Part shown: piece after piece, positions 22,371 through 32,530 of the stretch
Layout of the letters: every line of letters starts with the position of its first letter
Numbering within the stretch: position 1 is the first letter of the stretch
Assembly: GCF_030272615.1 (NCBI RefSeq)
Contig: NC_081410.1
Span: forward strand, 573,883,241-573,947,240
DNA length: 64,000 nt
Direction: 5' to 3'
DNA from: Cryptomeria japonica
Taxonomy: Eukaryota; Streptophyta; Pinopsida; Cupressales; Cupressaceae
Translations under genes and position numbers: made by a program
The notes under the pieces: generated by a model
Told to the model about the DNA's origin: nothing
The model's database searches: none
The model's input: the letters and a program-made list of their open reading frames with translations, nothing else

Positions 22371-23536
22371 AATACCACAACCATTTAACAATGCATGCAT
22401 ATCTAACTTAATCAAAACCACATAATCATTACATGAAAATCTCACAACCCAGAACACACAGATTTTTCACGTGGAAACCCAAATGGGAAAAACCACAATG
22501 GGAATAAATACCCACAAGATGTTTGTGAAATCTTTTGAAATCTACTCTATTATGATCCTAGTCTGGTTAAAGACGTTATAATAAAGGTCCTATTACGAAC
22601 CGATCCTATTAGGGATCACCCGGTTAAGGGATGGATATATACCCTGTTAAAGGTGGAAACCTTGTTAGGAGTTACCTCACTAGAGGATTTTAAAAACTCA
22701 ATAACCTTGAGCCACCTGATTAGAGGATTTAAAACAAAGCTTGTTAAAGCTACCCGGTCAAGGGATTTACCTTCTATTGAAATGGTTAGACGACAATAGG
22801 TAAAACACCGATCTGATAACAACACTTCTTGCTAAGGCATATCCTTTCCAGCTCCTCTCTTCTGTAATCACAATCTGTAGATTCCTCACTTTGGTTCGGC
22901 AAGTATCAAATCTCCAACACACGAACACAAATACAACTTTTGCCAACTCTTGCAATAACAAAACTCATCGACCTTATAGACAACAACTAGGTCAGTAGCA
23001 TAAACCACAAACCCTAAATATTTCAAGTTTACACTTACAAGCGGTCCAATCCTGACCATCCAAACACATTACATAGAATGAAATGATCTAAAATAGATAT
23101 CAAGATATTCTGCATCATCCAATCTTCACCACATCTGAAAATCAATAACCCATCATGTTCTCTTCACACACCACTAAGAAAAATGCTCATTCCCAAGGTA
23201 GGCATTCAATGCATTCAATCTTCACATGCAAAAACCACAAAGAAATCCTTCACGTGCACACAGCTGATGTGGTATCTTGATCCTTGTCCTTATTCCTTAA
23301 CTAATTGGTCACAAAACATCATTGGTTGCACTGAACAAGTCAAACCGGTAACCCTAGAGCTCAACTGAGACTATCGACTAATAGTCACACTTAGTGAACC
23401 CCGATACCAGTCCACTCCATCCCAATTGACCATAACCGCTTTCGATCTTCATATCAGTTCATACCGGTTCACCTACTTGAGCACTTATTGACATCATTGA
23501 CAACATACATTATCACCACTTCATCATATGCCAACA
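22371..23536 (-). repeat. 5' LTR of Copia-A, outer part
   Basis: This resumes the Copia-A LTR exactly where 7988 stops, after the right Tat1 TSD copy (22366-22370). It matches 2095-3230 and ends at tatgccaaca, followed by TSD AGATA. ORFs inside (22616-22825, 23183-23368) mirror those in the other LTR and are not genes. Confidence 0.92.
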
Positions 23537-23541
23537 AGATA

Positions 23542-24104
23542 AAATCACAAAATCACCTAAATGCTTACTAGGGAAGTGATGAAATTTGTTGGTAGCTATA
23601 TGCCCCCCTTGTTTCGGCTTGCTAATTAGTGAGGTGAAATAAGGTATCATGTTTACCATAGCGAATTGTGAAAAGTGGTGATGACAAATGCTCACAATGA
23701 AGCTTGATACAAGATTGAAGCACGTCATGGAACATTTGGTAAGAAAGAGAACTAAACCCAATTACAACACAACCAAGAGTATGAGGATTGGAGCTCTCTA
23801 ACACAAGATAAAAGATTAAGTGGAAAAGAAATGCTAAATTAGGAATTAAAAAAGAATTACCTTTTAAATTGTGAAAAAGGAGGAAGAGATCATTATCAAA
23901 GACATCCATCTTTGAGAATAGAGGGTATCTTTGATAAAGATAACATCTTGAAGGAGAGGAGAAGGAAAATAAGAATACACACCTTCTCCAATATTTAGGA
24001 AAAGAGGGTTCTTAGCAAAGGATTGCACACCTTCACTAAGGATCTAGATTGTTCATGAAAGACGTATCATTTCAAACAAAGAATGGGATCTAGATGAGGA
24101 AGAC
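23542..24104. other. Non-coding remnant of the outer host between Copia-A and Copia-C
   Basis: No conserved protein or RNA is seen. Phrases such as gaggaagagatcattatcaaagacatcc and ggaaaagagggttcttagcaaagga resemble those at 54040-54450, which supports one continuous older element across the Copia-C insertion. The minus ORFs 23513-23909 show no recognisable domain. Confidence 0.45.
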
Positions 24105-24109
24105 ACATA

Positions 24110-25245
24110 TGTCAGAATCAATGAACACTAAGAGGGGGGGTGAATTAGTGTTTTATAATTTTCAAACTTCTTGATCTGATTCTTAAACCACGAAATACAT
24201 AAGAATGAAAACAAAATGTTGAAACATAAAGAAATTAACCACACAACCATAACACCAAGATTTTTACATGGAAACCTAGAAAGGGAAAAACCACGATGGA
24301 ATTTGAACCCACAATATTATTATACTATGGCCAGAAGTATGATAATATTATATAAGGGGAATGCACTTGCATTCCAGCACACTTCCTAGAGCTCACTACT
24401 CAATTACAAAAAGAGCTACAACCTAGAGGAAGGCTCATTGCCTTACAGGATAATATAATTGATTGCAATGATAAATGAATTGGATTATAGCATCTAATAT
24501 GCCAAAAAGTAGTTTTGGTTAGGCTCTTATGATCTTTTGCATCTAATCTTTTATTCTACTTTGTTTTTCAGCTCTATAACACACTTCAATTACATTCATT
24601 AACTTTACAAATTCACTCATACAAACTTTCTTCACTCATAACATATATCAAAATGATCAACCAAATCAATTTATATATATGCACCAACAAAAAGAATAAT
24701 TTCCTAAGTTGGCTTCTAGAAACCACATAACACGCAACATGAAACATGTATCACCAACGGCTCAATCCATCCACAAATCAAAATACAGACTAAAACAAGA
24801 TGATAATAAGTTTCCCATAAGTTGGTCCAATCTCCTCAAGCATGAAACTGAACATTGAAATCAAACCAACAAATCTGCAACACACGTTACACCAAAATAA
24901 TAGCTCTGCCTTAACTGAATTATCGGATAACAGATCACTAAAATTGCACACAATTCAACACCAAATACTGGGATCATGAAATAAGCTACCTCGAACCTCA
25001 AATAAACTACCATAGCCACCACAACCAAAATTATAACACTAATTTCAAGATGTGGACAATGATCTCATGCTCTACCGGTTACTGAGTTCCACCTTCCAAA
25101 CTTATGCCTTAAGAACAGTATGACTTTTGGTAAGTCAAATCTATGTATATCGGATGTGATTTGCAAACAAAATTTCCATCAATGACAATTAGCCCAAGCA
25201 TCTATCATGCACCAAAATTCACCAGAATAGTATCTCTTGCCAAAA
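24110..25245 (-). repeat. Copia-C LTR 1 (3' LTR)
   Basis: This is 1136 bp. The + strand starts TGTCAGAATCAATGAACACT and ends gccaaaa, a mutated form of the gccaaca seen in the other two copies. It includes the 'ggaaacctagaaagggaaaaaccac' block and a G-run near 24130. Confidence 0.88.
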
Positions 25246-25257
25246 ATCTCCCCCTTT
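25246..25257 (-). other. Polypurine tract of Copia-C (first unit)
   Basis: The minus strand reads AAAGGGGGAGAT at the LTR edge. Further purine tracts follow at 25342-25350 (tccccctg on +) and 25379-25389, so there are three within 150 bp. The interval from there to 25781 is 3' untranslated with no other feature. Confidence 0.75.
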
Positions 25258-25781
25258 GGCATTGATGGAAACACTGAAAAATGAACTGTACACTCAAGAC
25301 TGCAAAAATTTAAAATTTCAAACTCATCAAGAATATACAAGCTCCCCCTGATAATTAGGACCATTTTTCACTCTCTCATCTCCCCCTTTGACAACAATGC
25401 CAAAGATAGGAAACTGCCAAAATCTATATACAGGAACATGTACTACTGCACACAGAAATTTGAATATGTCTACAAAAATTATTCTAAGGGACAACAAATG
25501 GTTATCCCATGCCTTCTTCAAACTCTCCAAAATGTTGGTCATTCTTCTAAAAAGGTAGGCATGCATATCTACTCCTCTTATGTCTGCATAAACAGGATTA
25601 TCCAGAGAATCATTAGCATCTTCAAGAGTTCATCACCGGATACTCAAACCACCATGAAATCTACCGGATATCAACTTCTCAGTTAACCTCCATCATCTAC
25701 AATCATCCTTGACCAGTTACAGATCTCCAAAAGGAGGTTTTAAAGATCTGCATGAAAATGTTCCCCCTAAGGCATTAGGCC

Positions 25782-26949
25782 TTAGTTACCGAATGATGTT
25801 CCAACACCGAAATTAGGTTTCAAGCCATTTTCAACATTTGAATCTTCCTTTTTTAACCCACATCCTCTTATGTTGATCTTTGATCTCTTCCACCTTAGCT
25901 TTTCCATTTTCATATGATTTATTCTTGTCTACTAGAGCATTTCTGCTTGAGCAATATCTTGCAATATGACTAAGTTTGTTTCATGCATGACAAATAACAC
26001 TTCTTTGCATAGGCCTAAAGTTCATTTGATTTGGTCTCATCCTACATTGATTAGAAATGTGTCCAAACATTTCACAAGCATAGCATCTCTTATTCTGAAA
26101 ATTATTCATCACTATTCTACACATGTTTGACTAATGACCAAAGTTGTTGCATATGAAACATTGACTGGTAAAGTTAGGACCATTGTTCATCACATTATTC
26201 ATCATCCCATTATTCATCCTACTTCTATATTTATTTTCCATATGACCAAATTTTCCACAAACAAAATATTTACCATTGAATTTATAGGCATTAGGTTGTC
26301 TTACCAGAGGTTTCTTGTTCTTCTGTTGATGATTGCTTTGTCCACAACCGGAGGATTCTCCTTTCCCAAATCCAAGTCCTTGCATGTCTTTTCCATGTCT
26401 CTGACTTTCGAGCATCTCATCTAACTAAGCTGAACTAGCCTTGAATTTTTCTTTGGACTCATTAGTAGTAGAGAGCTCATCCCTTAGAATTATGATCTAC
26501 CTTTCAAGTTCTTGTCCATCATTCTTGTATTGCACCAATTCAAGCTTTGACTAATCATTCTCATATGTCAATTAGTAGAACTCATCATATCTGTCCTTTA
26601 GCAAATGAGTCATATTTTCTTCACTTTTCTTTTGGTCTTCAATCTCCTTTGTCAGCTTCATCACAATAGATTGCATCTCATTCTTCAAAAATGTATTATG
26701 CCTAGCCATCTTCTCATATTCGTCTGTCTTGTCTTGTAGGGCTTTATTGTCAACACTTTGTTCTTCTTTCTCCTTGATTTTTTCCACCATCTCCTTTCTC
26801 TTTTCTCTAGAAGTGCTCACTTGATCTTTCAATGTCTCAATGAAGTCTTTAGCTACATTCAAATATCTTTTCAGGGAACTTACTTCGTTTCAAGCTACAT
26901 CAAGATCTTCAAGTGCCACACTAAGCTGTCTCTGCAAACTAGAGTCCAT
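25782..26949 (-). pseudogene. Copia-C gag-like protein, unit 1 (coiled coil plus zinc knuckles)
   Basis: The frame starts at ATG 26949 (MDSSLQRQLSVALEDLDVA) and ends at TAA 25782. The first half is charged and heptad-like ('EKRKEMVEKIKEKEEQSVDN', 'LKNEMQSIVMKLTKEIEDQ'), indicating a long coiled coil. The second half has up to four CCHC-type knuckles: YFVCGKFGHMENKY (first and last Cys lost), CFICNNFGH..C, CYACEMFGHISNQC, and CHA-NKLSHIARYC broken by a stop. Several TAG/TGA stops interrupt it. The usual copia gag core is not recognisable. The likely role is RNA binding and particle assembly. Unit 2 (51610-52776) is a second copy. Confidence 0.75.
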
Positions 26950-27003
26950 TGATTCATTTTTTTGGATCTTCCTCAAGTTGTTAGGCTTCTTCCGTGTCAC
27001 AAA

Positions 27004-27015
27004 GCTCTGACACCA
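27004..27015 (-). other. Primer binding site beside the middle Copia-C LTR
   Basis: The minus strand reads TGGTGTCAGAGC, one mismatch from the initiator-Met tRNA site TGGTATCAGAGC. It lies two bases from the LTR. Confidence 0.8.
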
Positions 27016-27017
27016 AT

Positions 27018-27751
27018 TGTTGAAATCAATGAACACTGAGAGTGGTGAGTGAATCAATGTATTACAATTTTCATACTTCCTAGTCTGAATCTTAAACCAC
27101 TAGATATATAAGAATGAAAGAAAAATGTAGAAACATAAATCAATTAACCACACAACCATAACACCAAAATTTTTACCTGGAAACCCAGAAAGGGAAAAAC
27201 CATGGTGGGATTTGAACGCACAATATTATTATACTATGGCCAAAAGTATGATAATATTACATAAGGGGAATGCACTTGCATTTAAGCAAACTACCTAGAG
27301 CTCACTGCTCAATTACAAAAAGGGCTTCAACCCGAAGAAGGGATCACTGCCTTACATGTTAATATAATTGATTAGCATGATGAATGAATTGGATTATAGC
27401 ATCTAGCTATGCCAAAAAGTAGTTTCAGTTAGGCTCTTATTATCTTCTGCAACTAATTTGTTATTCTCCTTTGTTCTTTTTCTCTGCCACACACCAAAGC
27501 ACCAACATCTTCAATTACATTCACCTAATTTATAAATTCACTCACATAGACTTTCTTTTCTCATAAGATATATCAAAATGATCAACAAAATCAATCTTAT
27601 ATATCCGCACCAACAAAAAGAATCATTTACTAAGTTGTCTTTCAAAAACCACATAACATGCAACACGAAACATGTATCATCAAGTCGGTTCAATCTGTCC
27701 AAAAATCCAAATGCAGACCAAAACAAGTTGATAATAAGCTTCCCATAAGTT
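27018..27751 (-). repeat. Copia-C middle LTR, inner part
   Basis: The + strand starts TGTTGAAATCAATGAACACTG. It is cut at the Copia-B insertion. The last five bases, AAGTT, are the left Copia-B TSD. Confidence 0.9.
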
Positions 27752-28808
27752 TGTAGGTCCTAGAGACAATTGAGAGGGGGGGCGGTGAATTAGTTGTCTA
27801 ATAAATTCAAGCCAAAAACTTATTAACCAACTTAATGCTTAACACCGATAAATCAGTTAAGTATGTCGATAGATAGTGTTAATAGTAAATTGCTATACTG
27901 GTAAGAATTAATGCATGAAACATAAGCACAAAGTCATCCACAACACATGACACCAATATTTGTACGTGGAAACCCTGTAAGGGAAAAAACCATGCTGGGA
28001 AACCTTACCCACAATTAGATGATACTACTATAGATAGTAAGTGTACAAAAGGGGTCTGCACATGCAGAAAGGCCAACAGCCTAGAGCTCACTACTCAATC
28101 ACAAATGGGAGTCACACTAACTAGAGTTGGATGGTTAAATCCAATAAGAATGTACTGCACAAAATAGCATCTTCATATGCTAGATTTAGTACCGGTGTAA
28201 TGCTGATATGCTTCTACAAAAACCTAACTTCACCTTCAAATGATGTCTTCATGTATGCCTCTACTTTATCTCGCATATACCTTTTCTTAAATCTTTTTCG
28301 CATTCCACACTTGATCTTACAAATAAGATCTTACATTTATACCATACCCTAAGACCAATTTTAGTAGGTCGGCTCTACAAGATATTACAATAAAAACATT
28401 TTACAAACAATACAATATCTGATGCAATAACCAATTGAACATGTCAGCTTAATGCATTTACAATAATAATAAATCATCTCTATAGCGTGCCATGCTGATC
28501 TGGAAAAGATAAACCTGTTGATGTAACCCTAGATAACCTGGGCCTATTTGCCGGTAAAAGAAAATATGCAAATAAGAATATACCAATGATTATTACTTCA
28601 AATTAAAGTGTCCAAATGATGTCTTTGACATTACCAAGTGTCTTCTATGTCATTCCAAGTATCGGTGAACATTATTTCTTGTCGGTTAATCATATATCGG
28701 TAACTGTTGCACAATTTATAGTTTGCTGGTGAATGTTGTTGGATCTCCAAAGTAGGTGTATTTAGTAGGTGTTGACACCAATGACAAAACCATACCAAAA
28801 TACCAACA
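27752..28808 (-). repeat. 3' LTR of Copia-B
   Basis: The + strand runs TGTAGGTCCTAGAGACAATTG..AATACCAACA. It matches 49548-50658 except that it has one rather than two copies of a 53-bp unit. It includes the conserved 'cgtggaaaccctgtaaggg' block and a G-run near 27775. Confidence 0.93.
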
Positions 28809-28820
28809 ATCTCCCCCTTT
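28809..28820 (-). other. Polypurine tract of Copia-B
   Basis: The minus strand reads AAAGGGGGAGAT at the LTR edge, preceded by CCATCAATGCC. Two more purine tracts lie at 29010-29021 (same core) and 29071-29078 (ctccccct on +). The interval 28821-29158 has no other feature I can support. Confidence 0.82.
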
Positions 28821-29158
28821 GGCATTGATGGCAACACAAGATGGAAAAACCATCAAAGTGCCAAAACAGAAATGCCAAGTGTAAAACCAACAATCTCCTT
28901 AAAGTGACAATCTCTCCCCTTGGAAGCAACATGAGTTATTTTATGTTATCCTATACCAATTTTCACCATAGATATCTTTTCTCAATTGATAATGTGTTTT
29001 TCCATATATCTCTCCCCCTTTGACATCAAATGCCAAAGCTACAAAATTTAAGTCCATAAAAAAATACCAACTCCCCCTGAGAAGTAGCTTCCTCATCAAA
29101 TACCGAAATAAAAGATTTGTCCATTTAATTCTACAGGTTGATGACAATCATCAACTAT

Positions 29159-30560
29159 CTAAAACTCTAACGGTGGAGGTATGACTCCAAGCTGATCTCT
29201 GAGACACTCAAAAGTTTCCTTAGGCAAAGGTTTTGTGAAAATATCTACAAGCTGTTCTTTAGTATTCACATAAACCAATTTTATCTCCTTTTTTTCAAAT
29301 TTTTCCCTTAGAAAATTCAGTTTGATAGAAACATGTTTTGTTTTAGAATGTAATACTAGATTCTTAGATATATCAATTCCTATAGTGTTATCGCAATATA
29401 TAGTAATAGGTTCCTTGCATTTTACCTTTATGTCTTTCAGCATTTGCTTAAGCCAAAGTACCTGTGTACAGTTTGTTGCTGCTGCAACATATTCTGATTC
29501 TGCTGTTGATAAAGATGTACAACTTTGTTTCTTACTTAACCAAGAAACTAATCTCTTTCCAAGAAAGAATGCTCCTCCAGTGGTGTTTTTTCTATCATCC
29601 ACATCTCCTACCCAATTTGCATCTATGTATGCATATAGATCAAAATTTTCATCTTTAGAATACCATAATCCAAGATTTGTTGTGCCTTGTAAGTACTGGA
29701 AAATCCTTTTTACTGCTGATTCATGATTTTCCCTAGGATTACTCTGAAATCTAGAAACTATACATACTACATTCATAATATCAGGTCTTGTTTGTGTCAA
29801 ATATAGTAAACCTCCTATCATAGATTTGTATCTAGTTGGATTAACAGGTGTAGATTCATCCCTTTCAGATAATTTGTCATTTGTAGCCATAGGTGTGCTT
29901 ACCAGTTTAGAGTTCTCCATCCCAAATTTCTTAAGTAGTTCTTTCAAATACTTAGATTGACTTAAAAATATGCCTTTATCAGTCTGTAAAATCTGCAATC
30001 CTAAAAAGAATTTTATTTCTTCGATCATAGACATTTCAAATTCTTGCTGCATTTCAAGAGAAAATTCTTTGCATAATTCATCTTCTCCTCCAAAGATTAT
30101 ATCATCAACAAATACTTCAATAATCAAGATGTCATCATTAGTTACTTTGTAATATAAATTGCTATCTGCATTTCCTTTAGTAAAACCAATCTTTAAAAGA
30201 TACTTATCCAATCTTGCATACCAAGCTCGTGGAGCTTGTTTTAATCCATACAGAGCTTTTCTTAATTTGCAAACCATATCATTGTCATTTGTCAAGGAAA
30301 ACCCATCAGGTTGTTCAACATAAACTTCCTCTTCAAGATCTCCATTCAAAAATGCACATTTAATATCCATTTGATAAACTTTGTAATCCTTGTGAGCTGC
30401 AAAAGCCAAGAATAATCTAACTGCCTCAATTTTGGCTACCGGTGCAAAGGTTTCATTGTAATCAACTCCTTCTTTCTGAGAATATCCCTTACACACTAGT
30501 CTTGCTTTATTTCTGACAACCTTACCATCTTCATTGAGTTTGTTTCTAAATACCCATTTG
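29159..30560 (-). CDS. Copia-B reverse transcriptase and RNase H (open fragment)
   Basis: This is an uninterrupted 467-codon stretch of copia pol, left by the Tat2 insertion. RT landmarks in order: '[20 protein letters not shown]', '[20 protein letters not shown]', '[20 protein letters not shown]' with the first catalytic Asp, '[14 protein letters not shown]', and the catalytic box [12 protein letters not shown]. RNase H follows: '[17 protein letters not shown]', '[15 protein letters not shown]', '[16 protein letters not shown]', '[20 protein letters not shown]', and the stop at 29159. Asp, Glu and Asp are in place. The ORF extends upstream to an ATG at 30622 that lies in the Tat2 LTR. The N-terminal half of pol is at 46742-49490. 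Confidence 0.92.
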
Positions 30561-30565
30561 GTTCC

Positions 30566-31327
30566 TGTGTATGGTGAAAATGGATACAATAATAATAATA
30601 TTGAAAGGCTAAATGAATTCAACCACCAAACCCTAGCCTAACAACAACAAAGATCCACCATAACATATGAAGATTACCTAAGACAATGTAAATAACACAA
30701 AATCACAAAAATGATACCATCACATGTCCAATAGGGTTTTTGATCTCCATTCTTCCTATCTCCATTGATCTTGCTTGATATATTTGCTCTCAGATTTTAT
30801 ATGCACAAGAGCTCAACAAAGAATGGAATGTGGTTGCAAGTAGGATCGTAATGTAGTCAATTGATCAAGTTGTTAGGGTTTGATAATGAAGAAGGCATCT
30901 CCTTAAATAGAAGACACAATATGAAATGGAGGAATAAGATTGAGAGGTGTAAAAAGGAGGTCGGCTAGGATTAGAGGGTAGGTAGAAGAAATAATAAAAT
31001 AATGAAAGAGGTAGGTAGTGTAGGAATTAAGAGATGAATGGCATGTGTCATGTGTAGAAAAAGCTAATGAATTAATTAAATAAATAAAAATTTATTTAAT
31101 TAATAGAAGAAATGGGATAATTAAATAAATAAAATATTTATTTAATTTAGGAAAATGATAATTTAAATAAATAAATATATTTATTTAAATGAGAAATAAG
31201 GCTAGAAGAGGATAAATGAATTAATTAAATAAATAAAAATTTATTTAATTCATAGAAGAATTAGGCTTAGATAATTAAATAAATAAAATATTTATTTAAT
31301 TAAACATGACAATTTTGAGTGTCTACA
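30566..31327 (-). repeat. 3' LTR of Tat2
   Basis: The + strand runs TGTGTATGGTGAAAATGG..TGAGTGTCTACA. Its partner is 45974-46736. AT palindromes lie at 31070-31303. Because the element is on the minus strand, the 30566 edge faces the interrupted Copia-B RT. Confidence 0.95.
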
Positions 31328-31344
31328 TTTTGCCCCTCTTTGAG
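31328..31344 (-). other. Polypurine tract of Tat2
   Basis: The minus strand reads CTCAAAGAGGGGCAAAA before TGTAGACACTC. It is identical in sequence and position to Tat1. Confidence 0.82.
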
Positions 31345-31573
31345 ACAATGCGGTTTGTCACGTTGTTTCAAAGAAGATAAGATGAACTGATATAGAGTTG
31401 CCCCAGAATGGGAATGATATGCCCCCTTGAGAGATTGGATGAAAATGTCTGAAAAGATTGCAAACAATCTCTCGATAAGAAATATGGGATAGAATGGACT
31501 GATCGGATAAAGTGACAAAGTCACGGGATGAAGAAGACTGACTCGGGAAATGAAGGCTAAGGCTAGGTTAGGC

Positions 31574-31580
31574 TATAAGA
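31574..31580 (+). promoter_or_regulatory. TATA-like box of the Tat2 antisense gene
   Basis: TATAAGA lies 98 bp before the ATG at 31672. The surrounding ctataagatagacca is conserved in Tat1 at the same distance. Promoter function is inference. Confidence 0.42.
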
Positions 31581-31875
31581 TAGACCACGGGAAAAATACA
31601 TCCTCATTGTCATCTACACCTTCACGAGATCAAAGTGCAGAGTGAGAAAAGAGCAGTAGCAGTTAGCAGCGATGGCTTTCATTCACAGATTCGACTGTGT
31701 TCATCGATTTCAGAGGCCAGCAGAGGCAGGAGAGCTGGTAAGTACCACCAAACTTCCTTGTACTTTGACGCATTTAATTTTTTTCATTAATGCATGCTAG
31801 TTAGAGCAATAAATGCGCTTAGAAGTAGGGCTAAAAAATGTCAAAAACTGTCTAACTACGTCAGCATCGGTGCCA

Positions 31876-32126
31876 GGCACGTCTGTGTCTGCCAGGCGCA
31901 TCTGTGTCGGTGCCAGGCACGTCTGTGTCTGGAACTGCGTCTATGTCAATTGCGGCCGCATCTGTGTTGTTCAGGCACGTTTGTGCCAAGAAGGCACGTT
32001 TGTGTCAACTAGGCGCGTCTATGCAGAGTATAGGCATGTCTATGTCCTGAAGGCGCATCTATGTCAGACAGGCGCATCTGTGCAGCCCTAAAAAGCGTTT
32101 GTGTCATGTAAGCGCGTTTGCGCTTG
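31876..32126 (+). repeat. Array of CGCGTCTGTGT-type motifs in the antisense intron of Tat2
   Basis: I count about 13 copies of gcrcrtytrtgt, for example 'ggcacgtctgtgtc' twice and 'ggcgcatctgtgtc'. They are spaced irregularly in the predicted intron. The reverse complement forms arrays in the leader at 44222-44392 and 45603-45862. The + ORFs 31794-32091 are shadows of this array. Confidence 0.78.
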
Positions 32127-32250
32127 AAAAGTATGAATTTGCATCTTCTAAGTCAAATCGACAGTTCTATGATGAACATATGCTGTCGATTGGATAAGCT
32201 GCTGAGAGGATACACTCAAGCAGGTCCTCTAGGAAGACTAGGATAGATCA

Positions 32251-32530
32251 AGGCACTTTGTGATGAACAGTGAGTACCAAGATAGAGTACTTTGTGATGA
32301 ACAGGGAGTACCCAAAGTATGAGCAGCACTTTGTGATGAACAGGGAGTGCAAATGTGAGTAACACTTTGTGATGAACAGGGAGTGCAACACACATAGTAC
32401 TTTGTGATGAATAGGGAGTACCACTAGGATAAATAGCAACACTTTGTGATGAACAGTGAGTGCCACTAGGGTAAATAGCCATATGCATTTAGATAGTGAG
32501 TAGCATTTTGTGATAAACAGTGAATGCCAC
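32251..32530 (+). repeat. Seven-copy minisatellite in the antisense intron of Tat2
   Basis: Seven copies of cactttgtgatgaacagkgag are spaced about 35-45 bp from start to start, the last a little degenerate (cattttgtgataaacagtg). Position and copy number match Tat1. The array ends about 30 bp before the splice acceptor. Confidence 0.87.

Larger units (their letters stand above)
1854..23536 (-). mobile_element. Copia-A: Ty1/copia element with Tat1 nested in its 5' LTR
   Basis: The element is bounded by TG..CA LTR ends and a 5-bp TSD, AGATA, at 1849-1853 and 23537-23541. On the minus strand the order is 5' LTR (23536 down to 22371, then 7988 to 7749), primer site, gag, protease, integrase, RT, RNase H, polypurine tract and 3' LTR (3230-1854). 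The 5' LTR is split by Tat1. Pol is broken by at least two frameshifts, many stops and lost catalytic residues, so it cannot move by itself. In the first 180 bp of the two LTRs more than one base in ten differs, so it is the most diverged of the LTR pairs I compared by eye. Confidence 0.93.

Noticed and set aside
22371-23536. Independent solo LTR next to Tat1
   Set aside because: It begins exactly where the LTR at 7988 stops, with the CCAAT duplication on both sides, and the outer TSD AGATA pairs with 1849-1853. It is the split half of the Copia-A LTR.
32216-32488. Minus ORFs with repeated HSLFITKC or VHHKVL units (also 9616-9892)
   Set aside because: These are translations of the intronic minisatellite in frames without a conserved start, and they disagree between Tat1 and Tat2.
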